64,000 nucleotides of DNA from a virus, in the IMG/VR virus record IMGVR_UViG_3300025889_018307, positions 1 through 64,000 of that record; one strand, 5' to 3'. Below, piece by piece: positions 18,634-26,788 of this stretch. The position numbers and the translations under genes are program-made. How positions within the stretch are numbered: the first letter of the stretch is position 1; each line of letters begins with the position of its first letter. The notes under the pieces were generated by a model. That model had not been told where the DNA came from and searched no databases. It saw only the letters and a list, made by a program, of their open reading frames with translations.

Positions 18634-19604
18634 TGGCTTATTTTCCTAAATCACAAATAAAAGAAAATCAATTTACCCCTGGGGCTGAATGGTATTATGT
18701 TAAGAATAATTCTTCCTACACAGGATTTTATTATGTATTATCTAATGGTAAAGCTTATACAGGTAAAAATCCTAATAATCCCCCAAATGAAGAAATAGTT
18801 AAAAAAGACCCAATTGTTTCTTCTGAAGTAAGAAAAAATGGAGGTATTAATGATAGTTTAAATGAAGTATCATATGCAGATAATTGGGATGGTTATACTT
18901 ACGATAATCAAACACAAAATGCTAAAGATGTAGAAATATATGGAATATTAACTGATACTGATTATAATTTAATTAGATCAAAACCTCAATATTCTCCTAC
19001 ATTTCCTACTCCTGAAGACTATGAAAAAGAAATGTTTGTAAGATATTTTGTATGTAAGATAAATCAATTAGAGTATTTAGAAATTGATAAAGAAACTTAT
19101 AATAATATTTTTACTCAAAATAAAGTATGGGTTTGGGAAGATTATATACCTTTTACTTTAAATTGGTATATAAATGGAGATATTGATAGAGTTTTTAATA
19201 ATAATAAAGGATCTATTTTTATAAAAGAAAAAGAAATAAATAAAAAAGGATTAGAAGATTATTTAGGAAAACAATATTTAGAATATTTTAAATATAAGAA
19301 AGCAAGTAATTTAAATACAAGAGGAGGAGAATTAATTACTCCTACGGGTCAAGATTACATAGGCCCTTATCATATCCATGAATTTCAAGGACCTATGGAG
19401 GGTTCTTCCCACACATCAACAGCTCATAGAAAACTATTTTATAGAAGATTCTACAGGGGTGAAATAGTTGATTCTTTAAATCAAGAGGGAGTAATTGAAA
19501 CTGGAGAAACACAAGCAGTAGAATTTACAACAAACATTTCAACAGATCCTAATTATATACCTCCATCACCTAGTGGAGGATCTTCAAGTGGAGGTGGATA
19601 TTAG
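18633..19604 (+). CDS. Putative virion/baseplate-associated protein, unknown function
   Basis: 323 residues. The N-terminus has paired aromatic motifs (WYYVKNNSSYTGFYYVLSNG, then KAYTGKNPNN), and the C-terminal part has GPYHIHEFQGPMEG followed by an RKLFYRRFYRGE block and a Gly/Ser tail. I have seen the HIHxFQGPMEG type of motif in structural proteins of marine T4-like phages but know no function. Its start overlaps the hub stop (TAATGG), making it the last gene of the structural operon. Confidence 0.55.
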   Translation: MAYFPKSQIKENQFTPGAEWYYVKNNSSYTGFYYVLSNGKAYTGKNPNNPPNEEIVKKDPIVSSEVRKNGGINDSLNEVSYADNWDGYTYDNQTQNAKDVEIYGILTDTDYNLIRSKPQYSPTFPTPEDYEKEMFVRYFVCKINQLEYLEIDKETYNNIFTQNKVWVWEDYIPFTLNWYINGDIDRVFNNNKGSIFIKEKEINKKGLEDYLGKQYLEYFKYKKASNLNTRGGELITPTGQDYIGPYHIHEFQGPMEGSSHTSTAHRKLFYRRFYRGEIVDSLNQEGVIETGETQAVEFTTNISTDPNYIPPSPSGGSSSGGGY

Positions 19605-19622
19605 ATAAATCCTTCATATATT
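19594..19622 (+). promoter_or_regulatory. Host-type promoter candidate (GTGG-N19-TATATT)
   Basis: GTG at 19594-19596, 20 nt spacer, TATATT at 19617-19622, 13 nt before the polymerase-like ATG. It overlaps the end of the structural gene and marks the switch from virion to replication genes. The -33 element is the weaker GTGG form. Confidence 0.45.
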
Positions 19623-19635
19623 AAAATAAAAAGTT

Positions 19636-20895
19636 ATGTTTTGGTTAGTTGAAAGTAAAGTTCAATTTGAACAATTTTCAAATGCTAATTGGGAAAAAGT
19701 TTTTATAGAAGTAATTCCAAATAGTTATTTAATACATCCTGCACAAAATAATATTTGTGCTTTGTATATTAGACCGTTAGTATCAACTAAAGGATTTATT
19801 GTCCCATTATCACATAGTGAAACTTTAAATATAAATATAACGGAGATAAACACGATGTTACATAAATTTAGTAGCATATATGTGCGTGATAAGAAGGAAT
19901 TTTTACATTATTTACCACTAAAAGGCCTCTTTGACATAAACCAACAAAACCCTCCGTATATACCAGAACTACTACAAACACATCATATTTTTAATAGGAG
20001 ATATCCTAATAAAAAAGATGTAAATAGAATTATACCTATAGTTAAACACTATGAGTATTGTGAAGAAATATATAATAACCTAAAAGACAAAATAAATGGA
20101 AAAATCAATGAATTCTACAATGACAAATCTTCAGTGGTTTTCAACGCCATTGAAAGAAGTGGCATACGAGTTGATAAGTCAAAATTCGAATCGCATTTTC
20201 ATGCTATCGACGGAGATTACATCTACACGCAATACAACTTTAAAACCCTCACAGGAAGACCAAGTAATAAATTCAAAGGAGTAAATTATGCCGCACTTAA
20301 CAAAGAAAACGGACAAAGAGAGTGTTTTATCCCTCGTAATGACAATTTCATTGAGTTTGACATTGGCGCTTATCATCCTACTTTGTTGGCTAAGTTGGTG
20401 GGTTATGATTTTGGTGATAAAGACGTTCATATGGCCTTTGCGGAAATGTATGGAGTGGATTATAAAAAAGCAAAAGAATTAACATTTAAGCAACTGTATG
20501 GAGGAGTGTTTGATCAATACAAGGACTTAGAATTTTTTCAAAAAGTACAAGTATATACTGATAATTTGTGGCAAGAATTTGAGGAAAAGGGCTGGATTGA
20601 ATGTCCTATTTCAAAACATCGATTTGAAAAAGATAAGCTTGGTGAAATGAAACCGCAAAAATTATTGAATTATTTACTGCAAAATTTGGAGACGTCAATG
20701 AATGTTCATATATTGTGGGAAATAATAAGGTTATTAAGAAATAAAAAAACAAAGATAGTTTTATATACTTATGATTCGTTTTTATTTGATGTTGATAAAG
20801 AAGAAGAAGATGTGTTGGGTGAGATAAAGAAACTATTTAATAAATACAAATTACAAATAAAAACATGCTATGGAAGCAACTACAATTTTAAATAA
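19636..20895 (+). CDS. Divergent family A DNA polymerase-like protein
   Basis: 419 residues, about half of a Pol I Klenow unit. Polymerase motifs: TLTGRPSN (about 204-211), motif A FDIGAYHPTLLA (Asp242 at about 241-252), a motif B remnant ELTFKQLYGG (281-290), and motif C as LYTYDSFLF in place of VHDE (Asp380). Both metal-binding Asp positions survive, but the canonical motif B basic residues and the motif C His are altered. No clear 3'-5' exonuclease motifs were seen in the first 160 residues. The window also holds a complete family B replicase, so this may be a repair, priming or regulatory polymerase, or an inactive relative. It overlaps the next gene by 26 nt. Confidence 0.7.
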   Translation: MFWLVESKVQFEQFSNANWEKVFIEVIPNSYLIHPAQNNICALYIRPLVSTKGFIVPLSHSETLNINITEINTMLHKFSSIYVRDKKEFLHYLPLKGLFDINQQNPPYIPELLQTHHIFNRRYPNKKDVNRIIPIVKHYEYCEEIYNNLKDKINGKINEFYNDKSSVVFNAIERSGIRVDKSKFESHFHAIDGDYIYTQYNFKTLTGRPSNKFKGVNYAALNKENGQRECFIPRNDNFIEFDIGAYHPTLLAKLVGYDFGDKDVHMAFAEMYGVDYKKAKELTFKQLYGGVFDQYKDLEFFQKVQVYTDNLWQEFEEKGWIECPISKHRFEKDKLGEMKPQKLLNYLLQNLETSMNVHILWEIIRLLRNKKTKIVLYTYDSFLFDVDKEEEDVLGEIKKLFNKYKLQIKTCYGSNYNFK

Positions 20896-21343
20896 AACTC
20901 CTAATATGTATACTATGGACGATTTTTCGGACATTACTAATCAAAACCTAGGAGATTTGAATAACAAGTTATTTTGTACATTTACAACCTTAGAGAATTT
21001 AGATTTACTTCTAAAATCTATTACAGACAAATACAATATAATGTATAACAAAATATTTGTTTTGTATGTAAAGGAAAATGACGAGTATGTTTGCACATAT
21101 AACATAGATCAAGGTAATATCTCTGACTTACCAGAAAATACAATTTTAGTTCATAGGAAAAAAGAAACAAACACATTGTATACTATCAATGCTTTAAATG
21201 AACTTATCAAAAAATTAAACGGAGGAGTAGTAGACACTAAGTTTCCTATAACTTGGGAACACTACAAAAACTCCGTATTATTAACTCAACATGATGAGTT
21301 AAAACAATTAAAAACAAAAATACATAAAATAATTGAACTATAG
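20870..21343 (+). CDS. Hypothetical protein of the replication block
   Basis: 157 residues, acidic and soluble, no motif recognised. The ATG at 20870 overlaps the polymerase-like gene; an internal ATG at 20906 (MYTMDDFSD) is an alternative start that would avoid the overlap. It is followed at once by the gp32 promoter, so it is probably co-transcribed with the polymerase-like gene. Confidence 0.6.
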   Translation: MEATTILNKTPNMYTMDDFSDITNQNLGDLNNKLFCTFTTLENLDLLLKSITDKYNIMYNKIFVLYVKENDEYVCTYNIDQGNISDLPENTILVHRKKETNTLYTINALNELIKKLNGGVVDTKFPITWEHYKNSVLLTQHDELKQLKTKIHKIIEL

Positions 21344-21373
21344 TTTGGTTACCCTAAGTATTTGTTGTATATT
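21344..21373 (+). promoter_or_regulatory. Host-type promoter candidate for gp32
   Basis: TTTGG with TTG at 21345-21347, 20 nt spacer, TATATT at 21368-21373, 36 nt before the gp32 ATG. Confidence 0.6.
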
Positions 21374-21408
21374 ACTCACAGTTATAAAATAAATTAAAAG
21401 TTATTATT

Positions 21409-22233
21409 ATGGATTTAAATCAAATCAAATCGAAGTTAGAGTCACTTCAATCACAAACAAACTCAAATAAAGGAACAGGAAAATCATTATTTTGGAAACC
21501 TTCTGTAGGAAAACAACAAGTTAGAGTTGTTCCTAATAAGTACAATAAGTCATTCCCTTTTACTGAAATGATGTTTTATTATGGTATTGGTCAGAGAGTA
21601 ATGGCTTCTCCCTTGAATTGGGGTGAAAAAGATCCAATTCAAGAATTTACAAAACAATTACGTGCTAGTGGAGATAAAGAAAATTGGTATTTAGCTAAAA
21701 AATTAGATGCTAAAACTCGTATTTTTGCACCTGTAATTGTAAGAGGTGAAGAAGAAGAAGGTGTTAAATTATGGCAATTTGGTAAAGAAGTTTATCAAGC
21801 ATTCTTAAATTTAGCAGCTGATGATGAAATTGGAGATTATACTGATGTATCAGGAGGAAGAGATATTAAATTAACAACTGTAGGTCCTGAAGTAACAGGA
21901 ACTCCTTACAATAAAACTACAATATCTCCATCAATGAAGCAATCACCTATTAGTGATAATGCTACTATAGTTGAAAGAGCTTTAGATACTCAACCTAACC
22001 CAAAAGAAGTATTTAAAAGACTTACTTTTGATGAAGTTAAAGCTAATTTAGAAACATTTTTAAAACCTGAAGGTGGAGAAGAAGATGATATTATCTCTGA
22101 ACCAGCAGTAGCTTTTGATGGTGAATCTAATAATTATTCACTTGAAGGTAAAGATACAACATCTAAAGAAGATAAATTTGATGCTTTATTTGATGATAAA
22201 AAGCCTGCTATTGATGATGATTTACCATTCTAA
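21409..22233 (+). CDS. 32: Single-stranded DNA-binding protein, gp32-like
   Basis: 274 residues. The OB-fold core begins KSLFWKPSVGKQQVRVVPNK, then FPFTEMMFYYGIGQRV and the basic/aromatic strands typical of gp32. There is no Cys or His in the core, so the zinc module of T4 gp32 is absent. The C-terminal 60 residues are very acidic and end DDDLPF, which mimics the DDDIPF tip of bacterial SSB rather than the T4 tail. gp32 coats ssDNA and recruits polymerase, helicase and recombination proteins through its tail. uvsX follows after 3 nt. Confidence 0.9.
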   Translation: MDLNQIKSKLESLQSQTNSNKGTGKSLFWKPSVGKQQVRVVPNKYNKSFPFTEMMFYYGIGQRVMASPLNWGEKDPIQEFTKQLRASGDKENWYLAKKLDAKTRIFAPVIVRGEEEEGVKLWQFGKEVYQAFLNLAADDEIGDYTDVSGGRDIKLTTVGPEVTGTPYNKTTISPSMKQSPISDNATIVERALDTQPNPKEVFKRLTFDEVKANLETFLKPEGGEEDDIISEPAVAFDGESNNYSLEGKDTTSKEDKFDALFDDKKPAIDDDLPF

Positions 22234-22236
22234 AAT

Positions 22237-23310
22237 ATGGCTAGAAAAAAATCACTTACAGAAGCTGCCTCTAAGGAACTTAGATCAAAATTTGATCTAG
22301 GTGCCTTTAAGGATAAAAAAGGTTTAAGACAAAATGTTAAGTTTAAAGACCAGGAATGGATCCCTTTATCTTCAGCATTTCAAGATGTTACTTCAATCCC
22401 TGGTATTCCTATGGGACATATTGTACTTCTTAGAGGTCATTCAGACACAGGTAAAACTACTGCATTATTAGAAGCAGCAGTATCCGCACAAAAAAGAAAT
22501 ATTCTACCTGTTTTTATTATTACAGAAATGAAATGGTCTTGGGATCATGCTAAAATGATGGGGATGGATGTTAATGAAGTAGTTGATAAAACTACAGGTG
22601 AAATTACTAACTATGAAGGTAATTTTATTTATGTAGATAGAGAAACTATTAATTCTATTGAAGATGTAGCAGGATTTATTTTAGATTTAATGGATGAACA
22701 GAAAAAAGGTAATTTACCCTATGATTTACTTTTCTTGTGGGATTCTATAGGATCAGTACCTTGTGAAATGTCTATTAAATCAAATAAAAATAATAATGAG
22801 TGGAATGCAGGTGCTATGTCAACTCAGTTTGGTAATAGTGTAAATCAACGTATTACATTGTCACGTAAAGAATCATCTCCATATACTAATACACTTGTAT
22901 GTATTAATAAAGTTTGGACGTTAAAAGCAGAATCCCCAATGGGTCAACCTAAATTAATGAATAAAGGAGGATATGCAATGTGGTTTGATTCTACATTTGT
23001 AGTTACCTTTGGTAACGTAATGTCTGCTGGTACCTCTAAAATAAAAGCTATTAAAGATGGTAAACAAGTTGAATTTGCTAAAAGAGTAAATATTCAAATT
23101 GATAAAAACCATATTAATGGCGTTACTACAAGAGGTAAAATTGTTATGACTCCCCATGGATTTATTAATGATAATGACAGAGAATTAAAAGATTATAAAG
23201 ATGCTAGAAAAGATGATTGGGCTGCTATATTAGGTGGTGGTGATTTCAGAGTAGTAGAAGAAGATCAATCCTACACTGATATAACATCTTTTGGAGAAGA
23301 ACCACAATAA
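22237..23310 (+). CDS. uvsX: UvsX RecA-like recombinase
   Basis: 357 residues. Walker A is GHSDTGKT (67-74), Walker B is within LLFLWDSIGS, and the RecA core also shows FIITEMKWSWD and a DNA-binding loop region after AGAMSTQFGNSVNQ. Length and layout fit T4 UvsX (391), a strand-exchange protein for recombination-dependent replication and repair. It is 3 nt downstream of gp32, its functional partner. The C-terminus is acidic. Confidence 0.92.
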   Translation: MARKKSLTEAASKELRSKFDLGAFKDKKGLRQNVKFKDQEWIPLSSAFQDVTSIPGIPMGHIVLLRGHSDTGKTTALLEAAVSAQKRNILPVFIITEMKWSWDHAKMMGMDVNEVVDKTTGEITNYEGNFIYVDRETINSIEDVAGFILDLMDEQKKGNLPYDLLFLWDSIGSVPCEMSIKSNKNNNEWNAGAMSTQFGNSVNQRITLSRKESSPYTNTLVCINKVWTLKAESPMGQPKLMNKGGYAMWFDSTFVVTFGNVMSAGTSKIKAIKDGKQVEFAKRVNIQIDKNHINGVTTRGKIVMTPHGFINDNDRELKDYKDARKDDWAAILGGGDFRVVEEDQSYTDITSFGEEPQ

Positions 23311-23312
23311 AT

Positions 23313-23346
23313 TTTGATACCCGGAATATCTTTCGTATATTCCGGG
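23313..23346 (+). promoter_or_regulatory. Host-type promoter with a perfect dyad over the -7 region
   Basis: TTG (23314-23316), 19 nt spacer, TATATT (23336-23341). The core lies in a perfect 10-bp inverted repeat, CCCGGAATAT (23320-23329) and ATATTCCGGG (23337-23346), separated by 7 nt. The dyad could be an operator or a leader hairpin. Confidence 0.6.
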
Positions 23347-23362
23347 AATAAAATCACACCAT

Positions 23363-24394
23363 ATGAAACAAAAAGAACTATTTAGTCTTCTGGACAGTAT
23401 CCAGGAGCAAGGCCCAGAGACTGAAACTCATGAAAGAATATTATTTATAGATGGTTTAAATTTATTCTTTAGAAATTTTGCTGTATTAAATATGGTAAAC
23501 CCTTTAGGTATTCATATTGGGGGTTTAGGTGGATTCTTTCGTTCTTTAGGAGCTATGATTAGACAAATAAATCCTACTCAAGTTTATGTAGTATTTGATG
23601 GTGCTGGTTCTGCTAATAATAGAAAAAATATAATGCCCGAGTATAAATCAGGTAGAGATCTTCAACGTATTACTAATTGGGATGCATTTGATGATAAAGA
23701 TGATGAGGATGATGCTAAGGTAGACCAAATGGTTAGAATCATTCAATATTTAAAGACATTACCTGTTAAAACTGTAAGTATTGATAAAGTAGAAGCTGAT
23801 GATATTATAGCATATTTAAGTAAAACAATTCCCCAACATCCTAAAGATAAAGCATTTATTGTATCTTCAGATAAAGACTTTTTACAATTAGTTAGTGATA
23901 ATATTATTGTTTACCGTCCTATGGAAAAGGAATATTACACAGCTCAAACTGTAATTGATAAATATAAAATATCTCCTCATAATTTTATTTTACACAAAAC
24001 ATTATTAGGTGATAATTCTGATAAAATTAAGGGTGTTAAAGGATTAGGTGAAAAAGGTTTATTAAAAAAATTCCCTGAATTAGTAGAAAAAGATATGAAT
24101 TGGGATGATATATTAAATATTTGTGAAAATAAAATATCTGACCATGTTGTATATGCTAGAATAATTCATGGTCAGGATGATTTAGAAAAAAATTATAAAA
24201 TAATGGATTTAAGTAATCCTATGCTTAGTAAAGAAGACAAAGAATGGTTAGATAAGGTAGTAGAATCAAACGACCTTTCGTATTATCCAGATCAATTCGT
24301 AGCAATGTATAATGAAGACCAAATGGGTGGTTTAATTAGAAATGTTGAGTTTTGGGTTAAAGATTGTTTTCAAAATTTAGTTGTAAAAAAATAG
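23363..24394 (+). CDS. rnh: 5'-3' exonuclease / RNase H of the FEN-PIN family
   Basis: 343 residues, near T4 RNase H (305). Acidic active-site motifs: LFIDGLNLFFRNF, VYVVFDGAG, KVEADDIIAYL and IVSSDKDFLQL. They are followed by the helix-hairpin-helix-like GDNSDKIKGVKGLGEKG. Such enzymes remove RNA primers and 5' flaps during lagging-strand synthesis. It has its own promoter and is followed by the helicase gene after 4 nt. Confidence 0.9.
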   Translation: MKQKELFSLLDSIQEQGPETETHERILFIDGLNLFFRNFAVLNMVNPLGIHIGGLGGFFRSLGAMIRQINPTQVYVVFDGAGSANNRKNIMPEYKSGRDLQRITNWDAFDDKDDEDDAKVDQMVRIIQYLKTLPVKTVSIDKVEADDIIAYLSKTIPQHPKDKAFIVSSDKDFLQLVSDNIIVYRPMEKEYYTAQTVIDKYKISPHNFILHKTLLGDNSDKIKGVKGLGEKGLLKKFPELVEKDMNWDDILNICENKISDHVVYARIIHGQDDLEKNYKIMDLSNPMLSKEDKEWLDKVVESNDLSYYPDQFVAMYNEDQMGGLIRNVEFWVKDCFQNLVVKK

Positions 24395-24398
24395 TTAT

Positions 24399-25772
24399 AT
24401 GACATTAACAAATTTAAATTCATATGGAACTAGCTTCCAGATTAAGGTAATTTCTTCTTTATTAACACATAAAGAATTTTTAGTAAACATTAACGATATG
24501 TTAGTTGAAGATTACTTTGATAACCAAGCTCATAAATGGATTATTAAAGAAATACTAAGGTATTATGATAAATATCATACTACACCTTCAATGGAAACAT
24601 TAGCTGTTGAATTACAAAAATGTGGAAATGAAGTTTTACAAATATCTATAAAAGAACAACTTAAGGAAGCTTATAAAAGTTCAAGTGATGATTTAAAATA
24701 TGTACAAGAAGAATTTGCTGCCTTTTGTAAAAATCAACAATTAAAAGGAGCTTTATTACAAAGTGTTGATTTATTAAAAGGTGGGGATTATGAATCTATT
24801 AGATCATTAATTAATAATGCTATTAAAGCTGGACAAGATAAAAATATAGGACATGAATATGCTAAAGACGTTGAATCAAGATATAGAGAAGATAGTAGAA
24901 CGACAATTAAAACCCCTTGGGATAAAATTAATCAATTACTTCAGGGAGGCCTCGGAAATGGAGATTTTGGCCTTATATTTGGTAATCCAGGGGGTGGTAA
25001 ATCTTGGTCGTTAGTTGCATTAGGAGGACATGCGGTTAAATTAGGATATAATGTTTTACATTATACTTTAGAATTAGGAGAACAATATGTAGGAAGAAGA
25101 TATGATGCTTTCTTTTCTAGGATAGGTGTAGATAAAATCCAAAAACATAAAGATAAAATTGAAACCTTAATGAGTGATATAAAAGGAAATTTAATAATAA
25201 AAGAATTTCCTACAGGTAAAGCAACAATTTCTACTATAGAAGCGCATATTCAAAAAGTAAAAGATATGGGAATTGAACCTGATTTAATTATAATTGATTA
25301 TGTTGATCTTCTTTCATCAAAAAGAAGGACTGTCGATCGTAAAGGTGAAATTGATGATATTTATACTAGTACAAAAGGATTAGCTCGTGAGTTAGATATC
25401 CCAGTTTGGAGTGTTTCTCAAGTAAATAGAGCTGGTGCTAAAGATAATATTGTAGAGGGAGATAAAGCAGCTGGATCATATGATAAAATTATGATAACAG
25501 ATGTTTGTATTTCTCTTTCTAGACAACGTAAAGATAAAGTAGAAGGAACGGGAAGATTCCATATTATGAAAAATCGATATGGGATGGATGGATTAACATT
25601 TGGAGTTAAAGCAGATACATCTACAGGACATTTTGAAGTATCTAATGATCTTTATAATGAAGAAGAAGATAGTACTGATAATACTCCAATCCCACAAACC
25701 AATAGTTTTAGTGGAATAGATAAATTTGATAGATCTGAGTTGCAAAAGAAATTTTTTGAATTAAATTCGTAA
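24399..25772 (+). CDS. 41: Replicative DNA helicase, DnaB/gp41 family
   Basis: 457 residues. Walker A is GNPGGGKSW (195-203), Walker B is LIIIDYVDLL, and motif H4-like VWSVSQVNRAG and the arginine-finger region SLSRQRKDK follow. The N-terminal 150 residues form the helical domain of DnaB-type enzymes. It forms the hexameric fork helicase. The gp61-type primase partner is not in this window. The C-terminal 40 residues are acidic and probably flexible. Confidence 0.9.
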   Translation: MTLTNLNSYGTSFQIKVISSLLTHKEFLVNINDMLVEDYFDNQAHKWIIKEILRYYDKYHTTPSMETLAVELQKCGNEVLQISIKEQLKEAYKSSSDDLKYVQEEFAAFCKNQQLKGALLQSVDLLKGGDYESIRSLINNAIKAGQDKNIGHEYAKDVESRYREDSRTTIKTPWDKINQLLQGGLGNGDFGLIFGNPGGGKSWSLVALGGHAVKLGYNVLHYTLELGEQYVGRRYDAFFSRIGVDKIQKHKDKIETLMSDIKGNLIIKEFPTGKATISTIEAHIQKVKDMGIEPDLIIIDYVDLLSSKRRTVDRKGEIDDIYTSTKGLARELDIPVWSVSQVNRAGAKDNIVEGDKAAGSYDKIMITDVCISLSRQRKDKVEGTGRFHIMKNRYGMDGLTFGVKADTSTGHFEVSNDLYNEEEDSTDNTPIPQTNSFSGIDKFDRSELQKKFFELNS

Positions 25773-25790
25773 CTTAATAAATAAAATAAA

Positions 25791-26777
25791 ATGGCAAGAA
25801 AAGACATAACAAAAGAAAGAATAGTATATAAACCCTTTGAATATCCAACAGCATTTGATTATTGGTTAAAACAACAACAAGCACATTGGATTCATACAGA
25901 AGTTCCAATGATGAGTGATATTAATGATTGGAAGCAAAATTTAACAGAAACCGAAAAAAATATTATAGGTTCGATTTTAAAGGGATTTGCCCAAACTGAA
26001 ACAGTAGTTAATGATTATTGGACTGGATTAGTTACAAAATGGTTTAGAAAACCAGAAATTATTGCTATGGCAACTGTATTTGGTGCTATGGAAACTATTC
26101 ATGCTGAAGCTTATAGTCTATTAAATGAAGAATTAGGTTTAGATGATTTTTCTGAGTTTTTAGAAGATGAAACCACAATGGCTAAAATTGAAACATTAAT
26201 GAATGTTAGAGATTCATTTAATGGTGAGGTAGATTGGCATGAAAGAGCTAAATCACTAGCTATATTCTCAGCATTTACAGAGGGAGTAAATTTATTTTCA
26301 TCTTTTGCTGTCTTATTATCATTTAAATTAAGAAATAAATTAAAAGGTGTGGGTCAAATTGTTGAATGGTCAATTAGAGATGAGTCAATGCATTCAGATG
26401 CTGGGTGTTGGTTATTTAGAACATTATTAGAAGAAAAACCAGAATTAAAAACACCAGAATTAGAAGCAGCAATTAATGAAGCAGCTTTACTTTCATTACA
26501 ATTAGAGTTAGATTTTATTGAAAAAGTATATGAGATGGGTGATTTAGAAGGTTGTAGTAAAGATGATTTAATTTCATTTATTAAACATAGAGTAAATACT
26601 AAAATGGGTGATTTAGGTTATAGACCTATTGTAAATGGTATTGATGTTAAAGCAGTAGAAAGAATGAAATGGTTTGATCATCTATCAGCTGGAAAACAAC
26701 ATACAGATTTCTTTGCAAATAGAGTAACAAATTATAGTAAAGGAGTACAAGATTGGGATGCGTCCGCAATATTTTAA
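25791..26777 (+). CDS. nrdB: Ribonucleotide reductase class I small subunit (NrdB)
   Basis: 328 residues. The di-iron helices are visible: AQTETVVNDYW, METIHAEAYSLLNEEL with the candidate radical Tyr in AEAY, and VEWSIRDESMHSDAG. The partner nrdA follows after 11 nt. Together they reduce ribonucleotides to deoxyribonucleotides to feed replication of this A+T-rich genome. An A-rich leader without Shine-Dalgarno precedes the ATG. Confidence 0.93.
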   Translation: MARKDITKERIVYKPFEYPTAFDYWLKQQQAHWIHTEVPMMSDINDWKQNLTETEKNIIGSILKGFAQTETVVNDYWTGLVTKWFRKPEIIAMATVFGAMETIHAEAYSLLNEELGLDDFSEFLEDETTMAKIETLMNVRDSFNGEVDWHERAKSLAIFSAFTEGVNLFSSFAVLLSFKLRNKLKGVGQIVEWSIRDESMHSDAGCWLFRTLLEEKPELKTPELEAAINEAALLSLQLELDFIEKVYEMGDLEGCSKDDLISFIKHRVNTKMGDLGYRPIVNGIDVKAVERMKWFDHLSAGKQHTDFFANRVTNYSKGVQDWDASAIF

Positions 26778-26788
26778 AAATATAAAAA

